Under the pieces are notes generated by a model. The model did no database searches, had not been told where the DNA came from, and saw only the letters and a program-made list of their open reading frames with translations. A stretch of DNA of 64,000 nucleotides, from NCBI RefSeq assembly GCF_001650715.1, contig NZ_LWQT01000044.1, positions 1 to 64,000 of the forward strand, read 5' to 3'. This DNA is from Paramagnetospirillum marisnigri (GTDB lineage Bacteria; Pseudomonadota; Alphaproteobacteria; Rhodospirillales; Magnetospirillaceae). Each line of letters starts with the position of its first letter. Position 1 is the stretch's first letter. Below are positions 23,669-36,650 of this stretch, in pieces. The translations under genes were made by a program, and so were the position numbers.

Positions 23669-25381
23669 CTACTTCGAGGCTTGGGCCGGGAGCTGGCCGG
23701 TGGAAATCCTGGCCTTCAGGCCATCGATCTGGTCGGGTTCCGGGTCCAGCGACATGGCGCGGCTCCACTGGTAGCGGGCCTCGTCATAGCGACCCACCTG
23801 CCACAGGGCGTCGCCGAGATGCTCGTTGATGGTGGGGTCCTCGGCCTTCAACTCGGCGGCACGTTCCAAATGCCTGACCGCCGCCTGGAACTCGCCCATG
23901 CGATAGAGCGCCCAGCCGAGCGAATCGACGATGGCGCCGTCATTGGGGCGCAGTTCCACCGCCCGCTCGATCAGCTTGCGGCCTTGTTCCACGTTCAGGC
24001 CCTGGTCGACCCAGGTATAGCCGAGATAATTGAGCACGTCGGGCTGGTCGGGCTTGAGCCGCAGCGCCTCGAGGAAATCCCGCTCCGCCCGGTTCCACTG
24101 CTTGGAACGCTCCAGGGCGATGCCCCGGGCGTAAAGCAGGGTCCAGTTGCGGGGATCCTTGGTGTCCACCCGCGCCAAGGCCCGGTCATAGGCGTCGGCC
24201 GCCTCGGCATAGCGCTTGTGGCGGCGGAAGATGTCGCCCAGCGCCATCAGCGGATCATGGCTGTCCGGGCGTTCGGCCGCCAGGGCGCTCAGTTCGCTCA
24301 CCGCGTCGTCGCTGCGCCCCAGCTCGTCCAGGTTCACCGCCAGCCGCAACCGGGCGAAGCCCGACACCTGCGACGATTTGGGGATGGCGCGGTAGATGTC
24401 GTTGGCCTCCTCCAGCCGACGCTGGTGGCCCAGGGTGTCGGCCACCAGGATATGGGCCATGGGGAAATTGGGGCGCAGCGCCAGGGCCATGCGCGAGAAC
24501 ACCAGCGCCAGATCATGGGCGGCGCCTTGGCGCAGCAGCGAAGCGGTGTCGAACATGGCCTCGGCCAGGCCCTCGGTGGGGGTGTTGACCACCGCGGGCG
24601 CGGCGGCGCCCAGGGCGAACTGGCGGTCGCCGTCAAACAGGGCGCGATCGTTATGTTCCAGGCGATAGCGCAGATACAGGGCGCGGGCGGCCTCCATGCG
24701 ATCATGGCGCTGATAGAAGGCGCCGACCGTCTCGACGGTGCGCACACTGGTCTGCGCCGCCAGGGCGGCCTTGAAACGTGTTTCCGCCTGATCCAGGCGT
24801 CCCCCCAACTCCTCGATCAACCCGGCATGGAAGTCGTAAATGGGGGCGAAGGACGCGGTCTCGGGGCTGGGGGCCAGCAGCGCCACCGCCCCATTGATGT
24901 CACCCTGCCCGGCCTTGGCCCAGGCGGTGAGCAACGGTCCCAGGAAGCCATTGATACCCTTCTTGGGCAGCACCGAGAACCGCTTCTCGGCGGCGGCGTA
25001 GCGGCCATCGCGGAAATCGCGGGCCCCCATCAGCATGGAGGGCAGGGCGGAATCATTGTCGATGATCAGCAGCCGCTCGGCGATGGCGGCGGCCTCGTCC
25101 ATGCGGCCTTCCGCCACTAGCAAGGCGAAGGCCCGCTGTTGCAGGTCGATGTTCTCGGGGTCTCGCCGCGCCGCGATGGACAGGAATTCCGCCGCCGAGC
25201 GGGTATCGCCATGGCTCTGGGCGAAACGGCCGGCCAGATAGGCGCCCAATCCGGGTTCGGCCGACAGGACGGCGATGTCCCGGTCGGAGGCATCCTGGCG
25301 GGTACCGGACTGGGGCACGCAGCCCGACAGGGCGGCGATGACCACCGCGACGGCAGGCAGGCGACCAAGGAAAGTGACCAT
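23669..25381 (-). CDS. TPR-repeat lipoprotein
   Basis: 570 aa. Signal peptide with lipobox ALSGC (residues 17-21), then at least ten tetratricopeptide repeats; the C-terminal ones are clear (NYLGYTWVDQGLNVEQGRK, DSLGWALYRMGEFQAAVR, EHLGDALWQVGRYDEARY). Expected in the periplasm or on the outer membrane as a scaffold for protein assembly. Start ATG 25381 has TTGGAG in front; the longer frame runs into the ETF-QO end. It lies between ETF-QO and ispE in one direction, an arrangement I know from related Rhodospirillales. The specific role is unknown. Confidence 0.85.
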   Translation of the reverse strand: MVTFLGRLPAVAVVIAALSGCVPQSGTRQDASDRDIAVLSAEPGLGAYLAGRFAQSHGDTRSAAEFLSIAARRDPENIDLQQRAFALLVAEGRMDEAAAIAERLLIIDNDSALPSMLMGARDFRDGRYAAAEKRFSVLPKKGINGFLGPLLTAWAKAGQGDINGAVALLAPSPETASFAPIYDFHAGLIEELGGRLDQAETRFKAALAAQTSVRTVETVGAFYQRHDRMEAARALYLRYRLEHNDRALFDGDRQFALGAAAPAVVNTPTEGLAEAMFDTASLLRQGAAHDLALVFSRMALALRPNFPMAHILVADTLGHQRRLEEANDIYRAIPKSSQVSGFARLRLAVNLDELGRSDDAVSELSALAAERPDSHDPLMALGDIFRRHKRYAEAADAYDRALARVDTKDPRNWTLLYARGIALERSKQWNRAERDFLEALRLKPDQPDVLNYLGYTWVDQGLNVEQGRKLIERAVELRPNDGAIVDSLGWALYRMGEFQAAVRHLERAAELKAEDPTINEHLGDALWQVGRYDEARYQWSRAMSLDPEPDQIDGLKARISTGQLPAQASK

Positions 25382-25445
25382 ATTCTCCAACCAGACCGGG
25401 ATGAACGATTCCGGCGCCCCGTCACGGAGCGCCGGAGTCCCAGCT

Positions 25446-27068
25446 TTACATGTTGGGATAATTCGGTCCACCGCCACCTTCGGGAACCACCCAATTGATA
25501 TTCTGGGTCGGGTCCTTGATGTCGCAGGTCTTGCAGTGCAGGCAGTTCTGGGCATTGATCTGCAGGCGCGGATTGGAACCGTCGTCGGCCCTGACGATCT
25601 CATAGACCCCGGCCGGGCAATAACGCTGCTCGGGGGCGTCGTAATGCTCCAGATTGATGGCGATGGGCACCGCCGCATCCCGCAGTTTCAGATGGGCGGG
25701 CTGGTTTTCCTCGTGGTTGGTCGAGGAAATGAACACCGAGGACAGCTTGTCGAAGCTGACCACCCCATCGGGCTTGGGATAGACGATCTTCGGGCATTCC
25801 GACGCCTTCTTCAGCGCCAGGTGGTCGGCATGGTGGTGCAGCGTCCACGGCATCTTGCCCCGGAACAGATAGGTCTCCAGCGCCGCATAGGCGATGCCGC
25901 CCCACAGGCCCCAGTGGAAGCTGGGGCGGATATTGCGCACGGTGTGCAGTTCGGACCACACCCAGCTCTTCTTCAGATGCTCGGGATAGGCCGTCGCTTC
26001 CTTGGGGCCGTCGGCCAGGGCCAGCAGCGCGGCCACCGCCTCGGCGGCCACCATGGCCGACTTCATGGCGGTGTGGGTGCCCTTGATCTTGGGCACGTTG
26101 AGGAAGCCGGCGGTGTCGCCGACCAGAACGCCGCCGGGGAAGGTCAGCTTGGGGATGGACTGGAAGCCGCCTTCCGACAGGGCGCGGGCGCCGTAGGAGA
26201 TGCGCCGACCGCCCTCGAACAGCGGCCGGATGGCGGGATGGGTCTTGAAGCGCTGGAACTCGTCGAAGGGCGACAGATGCGGATTGGCGTAGTCGAGCCC
26301 GACCACGAAGCCCACCGCCACCTGGTTGTTTTCCAGGTGATAGAGGAAGGAGCCGCCATAGGTCTGGGTATCCAGCGGCCAGCCCACGGTGTGCAGGATG
26401 GTGCCGGGCTTGTGCTTGGCCGGATCGACCTCCCACAGCTCCTTGATGCCGATGCCGTAGGTCTGGTCCTCGCAATCCCGGCGCAGGTCGAAGCGCTCGA
26501 ACAGGGCCTTGGTCAGGCTGCCGCGGCAGCCCTCGGCGAAGATGGTCTGGCGCGCCCACAACTCGACGCCCGGCGTGTGATTGTGGGTGGGCTGGCCGTC
26601 CTTGCCGATGCCCATGTCACCGGTGGCCACGCCCTTGACCGAGCCGTCATCGTGGTAGAGCACCTCGGCCGCCGCGAAACCGGCGAAGATTTCGACGCCC
26701 AGCGCCTCGGCCTGCTGTCCCAGCCAGCGGGTGAAATTGCCCAGCGAGACGATGAAGTTGCCGTGATTGTTCATCTGCGGCGGCGTCATCAGGCGGATGG
26801 CCTTGGACTGGGTCAGGAACATGAAGCGGTCGTCGGTGGCCGGGGTCAGCAGCGGCGCGTCGCGTTCCTTCCAGTCGGGCAGCAGTTCGGACAGCGCGCC
26901 GGTCTCGATCACCGCGCCCGACAGGATATGGGCGCCCACTTCCGAGCCCTTTTCCAGCACGCAGACAGTGAGTTCCGCATTCAGCTGCTTCAGCCGGATC
27001 GCCGCCGCGAGGCCCGAAGGCCCGCCGCCCACGATCACGACGTCGAATTCCATGCTTTCACGTTCCAT
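25446..27068 (-). CDS. Electron-transfer flavoprotein:ubiquinone oxidoreductase
   Basis: 540 aa. Passes electrons from ETF (fatty and amino acid oxidation) to ubiquinone at the inner membrane. FAD site [14 protein letters not shown] near the start, a second FAD motif [19 protein letters not shown], and a C-terminal [4Fe-4S] ligand set RYCPAGVYE plus [10 protein letters not shown]. The ending [22 protein letters not shown] is the family's standard tail. Start 27068 ([11 protein letters not shown]) follows GGGG; ATG 27053 is an alternative. Divergent from the UDG gene across 179 bp. Confidence 0.97.
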   Translation of the reverse strand: MERESMEFDVVIVGGGPSGLAAAIRLKQLNAELTVCVLEKGSEVGAHILSGAVIETGALSELLPDWKERDAPLLTPATDDRFMFLTQSKAIRLMTPPQMNNHGNFIVSLGNFTRWLGQQAEALGVEIFAGFAAAEVLYHDDGSVKGVATGDMGIGKDGQPTHNHTPGVELWARQTIFAEGCRGSLTKALFERFDLRRDCEDQTYGIGIKELWEVDPAKHKPGTILHTVGWPLDTQTYGGSFLYHLENNQVAVGFVVGLDYANPHLSPFDEFQRFKTHPAIRPLFEGGRRISYGARALSEGGFQSIPKLTFPGGVLVGDTAGFLNVPKIKGTHTAMKSAMVAAEAVAALLALADGPKEATAYPEHLKKSWVWSELHTVRNIRPSFHWGLWGGIAYAALETYLFRGKMPWTLHHHADHLALKKASECPKIVYPKPDGVVSFDKLSSVFISSTNHEENQPAHLKLRDAAVPIAINLEHYDAPEQRYCPAGVYEIVRADDGSNPRLQINAQNCLHCKTCDIKDPTQNINWVVPEGGGGPNYPNM

Positions 27069-27247
27069 GACGACCCCAACACAAAGATCGACCACGGGCA
27101 TCCACGCCCATAGGTCCTGACAGGACGGCTGCCTCTATAGCATGAGAATTGTGGCAGTTTCGATCCCTTATGGCAAAAAATCGGCAGCGAAATACCGAAA
27201 TATGCCGGGTGGTCGCACAGCTTCGCGCCGCGTGATAGGCTGCCACC

Positions 27248-28048
27248 ATGGAAACGCAGAGCCATCCCATCGACATCCTGCGCTGGTACCTGGAGGCCGG
27301 TGTGGACGAAACCATCGGCGAGGTGCCGGTGGATCGCTATGCCGCGCTGAAACAGGCCCAGGCCAGCCGGGCCGCCATGGTCCAGGCCGCCCATCCCCGC
27401 GCCCCGGCCACTGCGCCGGACGTCATGCCGCCCGTGGCCATTCCCGGCACCACCGCCCATCTGGCGGCCGCCTGCCGCAGCTTGGCCGAGTTGCGCGCCG
27501 CCATGGAAGGCTTCGACGGTCTGGCGCTGAAGCAGGCGGCGGCCAGCACCGTCTTCGCCGATGGCAATCCCGAGGCCTCGGTCATGTGCATCGGCGAGGC
27601 CCCCGGCCAGGAGGAGGACCGCCAGGGACTGCCCTTCGTCGGTCCCAGCGGCCGCCTGCTCGACCGCATGCTAGGCTCCATCGGGCTGGACCGGACCACC
27701 GCCTATATCACCAATGTGGTGCCGTGGCGGCCACCCGCCAACCGCAAGCCCACCCCCGACGAGGTGGCGGTGTGCCTGCCCTTCCTGTCGCGGCATATCG
27801 AATTGGTGGACCCCCAGGTGATCGTGCTGTTCGGTGGCGCCGCCGCCTCGGCGGTGCTGGCCAAGGCCGACGGCATCAACCGGCTGCGCGGCAAGTGGTT
27901 CGAATTCAATTCGCCGGGCCTGCCCCGGCCGGTGCCGGTGCTGGCCACCTTCCACCCCGCCTATCTGCTGCGCACCCCCGAGGCCAAGCGCGCCGCCTGG
28001 CACGACCTGCTGATGGTCCATCGCAAGCTGAGCCAGGGGCAGCATTGA
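27248..28048 (+). CDS. Family 4/5-like uracil-DNA glycosylase without Fe-S cysteines
   Basis: 266 aa. Base-excision repair enzyme that removes uracil. The core motifs [20 protein letters not shown] and FHPAYLLR are present. Family 4 enzymes ligate a [4Fe-4S] cluster with four Cys; here the N-terminal CxxC is GFDGL, VKCRPP reads VPWRPP, and only one Cys of the set is left (VCLPF). The cluster is thus probably missing, as in the alphaproteobacterial subfamily. Its stop overlaps the TTG start of the next gene. Confidence 0.88.
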   Translation: METQSHPIDILRWYLEAGVDETIGEVPVDRYAALKQAQASRAAMVQAAHPRAPATAPDVMPPVAIPGTTAHLAAACRSLAELRAAMEGFDGLALKQAAASTVFADGNPEASVMCIGEAPGQEEDRQGLPFVGPSGRLLDRMLGSIGLDRTTAYITNVVPWRPPANRKPTPDEVAVCLPFLSRHIELVDPQVIVLFGGAAASAVLAKADGINRLRGKWFEFNSPGLPRPVPVLATFHPAYLLRTPEAKRAAWHDLLMVHRKLSQGQH

Positions 28049-30000
28049 GCGGGGCGGCCCAGGCACTGGCCCAGGCGGAGGCTCTGTTGCGGGCGGGCAA
28101 CGCCGCCGAGGCGGCCAAGCTGTGCCAGCGCCTGCGCAAGGCCCATCCCAAACTGGCCGAGGCGGCCAAGCTGGCGGGCATGGCCGCCTATCTGCTGGGT
28201 CGCCATGCCGAGGCCGAGACCGCGCTGGCCGCCTATGTGAAGCAGGTGCCGAACGACCCCGGCGGGCTGGTCAATCTGGGCAACGCCCAGCAGGCGCTGG
28301 GCAAGGCGGCCCGCGCCGCCGACAGCTTCCGCCGCGCCCTGGCGCTGGTGCCCGATGCCGCTCCCATCCACTACAACCTGGGCAGCGCCCTTCACGATCT
28401 GAACGATTGCGCCGCCGCCGCCGATTCCTTCGGCCGGGCGGTGGCGCTCAGGCCCGATTACGGCAAGGCCTGGGCGGCGTTGGGTATGGTCCTGGCCGAG
28501 ACCGGCCGGGCAGCCGAAGCGGCCGAGGCCTATGGCCGGGCGGTGGCACTTGACCTCGGTTCGGCCCGGCTACGCAGCAACCTTGGCAGCGCGCTGCAGG
28601 ATGCCGGGCGGCTGGACGAGGCCATCGTGGCCCATGAGGCGGCGGTGAAACTGGCCCCCGACAGCCCCGAATGTCACAACAACCTGGGCACGGCCCTGTT
28701 CGCGGTGGCGCGCCAGTCCGACGCCATGGCCGAATACCGCGCCGCCCTGGCCCTGGACCCCATGGACCTCAAGGCGCATCGCAACCTGCTGGCCGCCGCC
28801 ATCTATCTCGACGATCTGACCGATGACGATCTGGCCGAGCTGCACCGCCAGTTCGGCCGCAGCTTCGCCCGGCCGGTGCGGCCCTTGCCGCCCCGGCCCC
28901 CGCGCCGCGAGATTCGCATCGGCTATCTGTCCTCGGACCTGCGCGCCCATCCGGTGGCCGGGAACCTGCTGCCGGTGGTGGCCCGCATGGACCGGGCCGG
29001 GTTTCCCGCCTATTTCTATGCCCAGATCGCCCGTCCCGACGCCATGACCGAGAAATTCAAGGCGATCGCGGCGGGCTGGCGCGACATCACCGGCCTGAGC
29101 GACGCCCAGGTGGCCGAACGCATCCGCGCCGACCGGATCGACATCCTGGTCAGCCTGGCCGGGCGTTTCGACGAGAACCGCCCCACCGTCTGCGCCGAAC
29201 GGGTGGCGCCGGTCCAGCTCAGCCTGCACGAGGTAGCCACCAGCGGCCTCGACCAGATGGATTACCTGATCGGCGACCCGGTGCTGCTGCCCAAGGGGGG
29301 CGCCGAGTTCTTCACCGAGCGGCCTTTGCGCATGCCGCATTTCTACATCGCCGATATGCCCGACGACCTGCCGCCGCTGCGCGATCCGGCGCCATCGCCG
29401 GGGCCGGTGTTCTGCTGCTTCAACAATCCCGCCAAGATCACGCCTGCGGTGCTGGCGGTGTGGGGCCGCATCCTGAAGGCCCTGCCCGAGGCCCGGCTGG
29501 TGCTGAAATACCAGACCCGCTATGGCGCCCGGCAACTCTCCGACCGCTTCGCTCGTCTGCTGGCGGAAGCCGGGGCCAGGCCGCATCAGGTGGAAATGGT
29601 AGCCGAGGCGGAAAGCTATGCCGCCTTCATGGATCGCTACAACGACGCCGATTTTGCCCTCGATCCCTTCCCGTTCTCGGGCTCCACCACCAGCTTCCAG
29701 TCCCTGTGCATGGGGGTGCCGGTGGTGACCTGGCCGTGGCCGCGCATGATCAGCCGCTGGACCCGATCCATCCAGAAGCCGCTGGGGCTGGACGAATTCA
29801 CCGCCGCCTCCGCCGATGACTATGTCGCCGTGGCGCTGCGGGCGGTGGCGAACCGCGAGCATTGGCGCGCCCAAAGAGCCGAGTTGCGGGCGCGGCTGTT
29901 CGCCTCGCCGCTCTGCGACGGCGCTACCTGGGCACGCAACCTGGAACGGCTGCTGCGCGCGGTGTGGCGGCGCCATTTGGCACGGACGCGCCTTCCATAG
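28045..30000 (+). CDS. TPR-OGT glycosyltransferase (GT41, SPINDLY-like)
   Basis: 651 aa. Residues 1-240 are TPR repeats (e.g. VNLGNAQQALGKAARAADSFRRAL, NLGSALQDAGRLDEAIVAHE). Residues 290-650 are a GT41 O-GlcNAc-transferase-like catalytic region (IRIGYLSSDLRAHPVAGNLLP, FCCFNNPAKITPAVLAVWGRIL, LDPFPFSGSTTSFQSLCMGVPVVTW). Probably glycosylates proteins, perhaps flagellin or surface proteins, with a UDP-sugar. The proposed start is TTG 28045, overlapping the UDG stop (TTGA) with AGGGG upstream; the long upstream frame is the UDG shadow. Confidence 0.88.
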   Translation: MSGAAQALAQAEALLRAGNAAEAAKLCQRLRKAHPKLAEAAKLAGMAAYLLGRHAEAETALAAYVKQVPNDPGGLVNLGNAQQALGKAARAADSFRRALALVPDAAPIHYNLGSALHDLNDCAAAADSFGRAVALRPDYGKAWAALGMVLAETGRAAEAAEAYGRAVALDLGSARLRSNLGSALQDAGRLDEAIVAHEAAVKLAPDSPECHNNLGTALFAVARQSDAMAEYRAALALDPMDLKAHRNLLAAAIYLDDLTDDDLAELHRQFGRSFARPVRPLPPRPPRREIRIGYLSSDLRAHPVAGNLLPVVARMDRAGFPAYFYAQIARPDAMTEKFKAIAAGWRDITGLSDAQVAERIRADRIDILVSLAGRFDENRPTVCAERVAPVQLSLHEVATSGLDQMDYLIGDPVLLPKGGAEFFTERPLRMPHFYIADMPDDLPPLRDPAPSPGPVFCCFNNPAKITPAVLAVWGRILKALPEARLVLKYQTRYGARQLSDRFARLLAEAGARPHQVEMVAEAESYAAFMDRYNDADFALDPFPFSGSTTSFQSLCMGVPVVTWPWPRMISRWTRSIQKPLGLDEFTAASADDYVAVALRAVANREHWRAQRAELRARLFASPLCDGATWARNLERLLRAVWRRHLARTRLP

Positions 30001-30141
30001 TTGCGCGTTCCCAAGGCCACCCTATATAAGGCCGGTGGGATGATACTCCGTCCCAAGGATTTCAACGCGATGGGGCTCTAGCGGGCGGCTGCTGAAACCG
30101 TCAGGGCCGCTTCAGAACCGCCGAACAGGAAAGAGGACGAC

Positions 30142-32067
<1,926 letters not shown>

Positions 32068-32072
32068 GAAAC

Positions 32073-32222
32073 CACCCCCTCTCCCGCGCCAGCGGGAGAG
32101 GGAGGGGCCCAAGCCTGCGGCTTGGGAGGGTGAGGGCCGGGGATGGTGAACGGCGGTATCCGCCCTCACCCGCTCGCGATGCTCGCACCCTCTCCCGCCA
32201 GCGGGCGAGGGTTGGGGGCGAG
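32073..32222. repeat. Nested palindromic intergenic repeat between dnaK and dnaJ
   Basis: Perfect arms CCCTCTCCCGC/GCGGGAGAGGG (32077-32087, 32092-32102), CCCAAGCC/GGCTTGGG (32108-32115, 32119-32126) and GGGTGAGGGC/GCCCTCACCC (32128-32137, 32162-32171). The last stem encloses about 24 bases. This looks like a dispersed REP/MITE-like unit and may set dnaK:dnaJ ratio by attenuation or mRNA processing. Confidence 0.75.
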
Positions 32223-32227
32223 ATGGC

Positions 32228-33370
32228 ATGAGCAAGCAGGACTATTACGAACTTCTGGCCGTGGAACGCGGCGCTTCCGCCGACGATATCAAGAAGGCCT
32301 ATCGCAAGATGGCCATGCAGTATCACCCGGACCGCAATCCGGGCGACGCGGCGGCCGAGCAGAAGTTCAAGGAAATCAACGAAGCCTATGACGTCCTCAA
32401 GGACGAGCAGAAGCGCGCCGCCTATGACCGCTTCGGCCATGCCGCCTTCGAACAGGGTGGCGGCGGTGGTGGCGGCGGCTTCGGCGGTGGTTTCGGCGGT
32501 GGCGGCTTCGCCGACATCTTCGACGAGATGTTCGGGGAATTCATGGGCGGCCGCCGGGGCCAGTCCTCGGGCCGTGGCGCCGACCTGCGCTACAACATGG
32601 AAATCTCGCTGGAGGACGCCTTCGCGGGCAAGTCCACCACCGTCAAGGTGCCGTCCTCGGCGGTATGCGACGACTGCAAGGGCACTGGTGGCAAGGACGG
32701 CTCGCAGCCTGCCACCTGCTCGGCCTGTCACGGCCATGGTAAGGTGCGGTCCCAGCAAGGCTTCTTCACCATCGAACGCACCTGCCCCACCTGCCAGGGC
32801 ATGGGCAAGGTCATCAAGGACCCCTGCCGCAAATGCGGCGGCACCGGCCGCACCCACAAGGAAAAGACCCTGTCGGTCACCATTCCCGCCGGGGTGGAGG
32901 ATGGAACCCGCATTCGCCTGGCGGGCGAGGGCGAGATCGGCATGCGCGGCGCTCCGGCCGGCGATCTTTACATTTTCCTATCCATCCAGGCGCACCGCAT
33001 CTTCCAGCGAGACGGCGCCAATATTTTCTGCCGGGTGCCGATTCCCATGACCACGGCGGCCCTGGGCGGCGCCATCGAGGTGCCCACCATCGACGGCGGC
33101 AAGGCCAAGGTCACCATTCCCGAAGGCACCCAGAGCGGGCATCAGTTCCGCCTGCGCTCCAAGGGCATGAGCGTGCTCAGAAGCCCGGCGCGCGGCGACA
33201 TGTTCATCCAGGCGGTGGTGGAAACCCCGGTCAACCTGACCAAGCGCCAGATCGAGCTGCTGAAGGAATTCGACAAGAACGGCGAGGGCGAGAAGGCCAA
33301 GAACTCGCCGGAAAGCCACGGCTTCTTCGCCAAGGTGAAAGAGCTGTGGGACGACCTGAAGGACGGCTGA
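32228..33370 (+). CDS. dnaJ: Chaperone DnaJ (Hsp40)
   Basis: 380 aa. J domain with HPD ([10 protein letters not shown], residues 26-35), Gly/Phe-rich region (about 75-105), four CxxCxGxG zinc repeats ([32 protein letters not shown]) and a C-terminal substrate domain. Stimulates the ATPase of the DnaK encoded upstream. Complete and of normal length. Confidence 0.99.
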   Translation: MSKQDYYELLAVERGASADDIKKAYRKMAMQYHPDRNPGDAAAEQKFKEINEAYDVLKDEQKRAAYDRFGHAAFEQGGGGGGGGFGGGFGGGGFADIFDEMFGEFMGGRRGQSSGRGADLRYNMEISLEDAFAGKSTTVKVPSSAVCDDCKGTGGKDGSQPATCSACHGHGKVRSQQGFFTIERTCPTCQGMGKVIKDPCRKCGGTGRTHKEKTLSVTIPAGVEDGTRIRLAGEGEIGMRGAPAGDLYIFLSIQAHRIFQRDGANIFCRVPIPMTTAALGGAIEVPTIDGGKAKVTIPEGTQSGHQFRLRSKGMSVLRSPARGDMFIQAVVETPVNLTKRQIELLKEFDKNGEGEKAKNSPESHGFFAKVKELWDDLKDG

Positions 33371-33397
33371 GCGGGCGCGGGCGCCCTCGCCCGCTCT

Positions 33398-33399
<2 letters not shown>
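33371..33399. terminator. Terminator between convergent dnaJ and ccrM
   Basis: GCGGGCG (33371-33377) pairs with CGCCCGC (33388-33394), followed by TCTTT. It fills the whole 27-bp gap between the stop codons. Confidence 0.6.
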
Positions 33400-34559
<1,160 letters not shown>

Positions 34560-34588
34560 ATTGCCACAGGTTGTGGATAACCCCCCGC

Positions 34589-35194
34589 TCAAGGCGGCAT
34601 ATATTGCGCCACCGGGGCGAAGGAGCGGCGGTGATGGGGGGTGGGGCCGAGCCGTTTCAGCGCCTCCAAGTGCTCAGGCGTGCCGTATCCGGCGTTGCGC
34701 TCCCAGCCATAGCCGGGATGGGCCAGGGCCAGTTCGGCCATCAGGGCGTCGCGGCGCACCTTGGCCACCACCGAGGCCGCGGCGATGGACAGCGACAGGG
34801 AATCGCCCTTGACCACGCAGGTGACCGGGCAGGGCAGGCGGGGCGGACGGTTGCCGTCCACCAGCGCGTGCCCGCAAACCACGCCCAGGGAATCATGGGC
34901 CCGACGCATGGCCTGCAGGGTGGCCTGCAGGATGTTGAGGCGGTCGATCTCGTCGACCGAGCATTCGCCGAAGCCGACCCGGGCGGTCTCGGGCACCAGT
35001 TCCGCCAACTCCTCCCGCAGCCGCTTGGACAGCGCCTTGGAATCGTCGAGGCGCTCCAGCAGGCGGGCGGGCAGGCGGGTGGGGTCCAGGATCACGGCCG
35101 CCGCGATCACCGGCCCGGCCAGCGGCCCGCGTCCCACCTCGTCGATGCCGCAGACCACGCCGCCCAGGGCGGCTTCGCGGGACAGGTCAGGCAT
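34589..35194 (-). CDS. rnhB: Ribonuclease HII
   Basis: 201 aa. Removes ribonucleotides and RNA primers from DNA-RNA hybrids. GIDEVGRGPLAGPV (residues 16-29) holds the catalytic Asp-Glu, DDSKALS and the later VVAKVRRD are present, and the end HHRRSF is conserved. It overlaps the end of the antiporter gene by 8 bp, so translation is coupled. Confidence 0.96.
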   Translation of the reverse strand: MPDLSREAALGGVVCGIDEVGRGPLAGPVIAAAVILDPTRLPARLLERLDDSKALSKRLREELAELVPETARVGFGECSVDEIDRLNILQATLQAMRRAHDSLGVVCGHALVDGNRPPRLPCPVTCVVKGDSLSLSIAAASVVAKVRRDALMAELALAHPGYGWERNAGYGTPEHLEALKRLGPTPHHRRSFAPVAQYMPP

Positions 35195-36461
35195 CCCCGC
35201 CCCTCCGCCGCGCCAGCAGCCGTGCCCGTCTGGCGGCCCGCGCTAGGGCATTGGCCTCGCGGCCGTACAGCCCGTTCATCAATTCGCGGAAGGAATGAAT
35301 CTGCGAGGCGGCGAGTCCGTGCATGCGGCGCATGGTGAACAGCCAGAATGGCGACAGCACCAGCGACAGCACCGTCACCGCCACCACCAGCTTGGTTTCC
35401 TGGGTGGTGATCAGCCGCCCGGCCTTGCCGGTCTCGGCCAGCAGAAAGGAGAATTCGCCGATCTGGGCCAGGGCGACGCCCGCCAGGAAGGCGCTGGGCC
35501 AGTCCTGGCGCAGCAGGCGCAGCGCCGCGATGTTCAGCCCGGTCTTGAACACCGTGACCATCAGCAGCAACAGCAGCACGCTGCCCAGATTCCGCCAGAT
35601 GAAGCCGAAATCCAGCAGCAGTCCGATGGACAGGAAGAACACCATCAGCAGCACGCTTTTCACCGGCTGGGCGCGTTTCAGCAGCACCTCGCTCTCGGCG
35701 GTATTGCCCAGGATGATACCGCCCAGGAAGGCGCCATAGGCGGGCGACAGGTTGAGCAGGCCCGACAGGGCAGCGGCGCCGAAGCACCAGGTCAGCGCCG
35801 CCAGGGTGGACAGGTCGACATCATGCACCAGCCTCGATGTCAGGGGCAGGTGAAGGCGGCGGCGCGACAGCACCGCGAACAACAGGGCCAGCAGCGCCAT
35901 GGACAAGACCACCCGCCCGGCGTCCATGGCCTCGAAGCTGCGGGTCTCCATGGCTTCCAGGGTCAGGATCATGGGCACCACCGCCATGTCCTGGGCGATC
36001 AGGATGGCCACGGTGGTGCGGCCCACCGGGGTATCCAGCTCGTCCGAGCTTTCCAGCACCTTGATCACCACGGCGGTGGACGAGATGGCGACGGCGCAGC
36101 CCAGCACCACCGCCATCCCCAGGCTCCAGCCCATGACATGGCGCAGCAGCAGGGCGGTGCCGACGCTGCCCGCGATCTGCAAGACGGTGACGAACAGGGC
36201 GGTCTTCCACACCGCCATGAAGCGGCGCAGGTCCAGGCGCATGCCCACCACGAACAGCAGCATCAGCACGCCGAACTCGGCCAGCACCGAGATGGCCTCG
36301 CGGTTATTGGCCAGTCCCAGCCCCGACGGTCCCAGGGCGACGCCCGCCAGGATATAGCCGACGATGGCGGGCTGGCGCAGCCGCGCCATCAACCCGCCGC
36401 ACAGCATGGCGGCCATGGCGACGATGGCGGCGGCGGTCAGTTCCGGGTGGTGAATATCCAT
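35187..36461 (-). CDS. CPA2-type cation:proton antiporter (KefB/RosB-like)
   Basis: 424 aa, about 12 hydrophobic segments. Conserved parts of the Na+/H+ exchanger family are GYILAGVALGPSGLGL, CAVAISSTAVVIKVL, ILIAQDMAVVPMIL (the Asp site) and ALAQIGEFSFLLAE. The TrkA-N/KefC regulatory domain is missing: only a short charged tail follows the last helix. Probable monovalent cation export in exchange for protons. Divergent from the chemoreceptor gene across 189 bp. Confidence 0.9.
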   Translation of the reverse strand: MDIHHPELTAAAIVAMAAMLCGGLMARLRQPAIVGYILAGVALGPSGLGLANNREAISVLAEFGVLMLLFVVGMRLDLRRFMAVWKTALFVTVLQIAGSVGTALLLRHVMGWSLGMAVVLGCAVAISSTAVVIKVLESSDELDTPVGRTTVAILIAQDMAVVPMILTLEAMETRSFEAMDAGRVVLSMALLALLFAVLSRRRLHLPLTSRLVHDVDLSTLAALTWCFGAAALSGLLNLSPAYGAFLGGIILGNTAESEVLLKRAQPVKSVLLMVFFLSIGLLLDFGFIWRNLGSVLLLLLMVTVFKTGLNIAALRLLRQDWPSAFLAGVALAQIGEFSFLLAETGKAGRLITTQETKLVVAVTVLSLVLSPFWLFTMRRMHGLAASQIHSFRELMNGLYGREANALARAARRARLLARRRGGDA

Positions 36462-36650
36462 GATTGGGTCTCTTTAGCACAGCGGCACGGTCCCGTCTAA
36501 AGCAGGGATGTGGCGGCAATATGGCACCTGCCGTTCATAAGCTATTGCGGAAAGGTTCATGATTCTGCCACATTGCCTGAAAATTAGGCTTATCTGAAGA
36601 AACGCTCAACAATTGGGCGTTGTGGTCGCGTTCGCCGAAGGGGATAGATA

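Noticed and set aside
30001-30028. Sigma-32 heat-shock promoter of dnaK
   Set aside because: CCTATATAA is a fair -10 element, but no -35 of the right type lies at 16-18 bp; not called without transcript data.
32077-32222. CRISPR-like or tandem repeat between dnaK and dnaJ
   Set aside because: The repeats are inverted stems without regular direct units or spacers.
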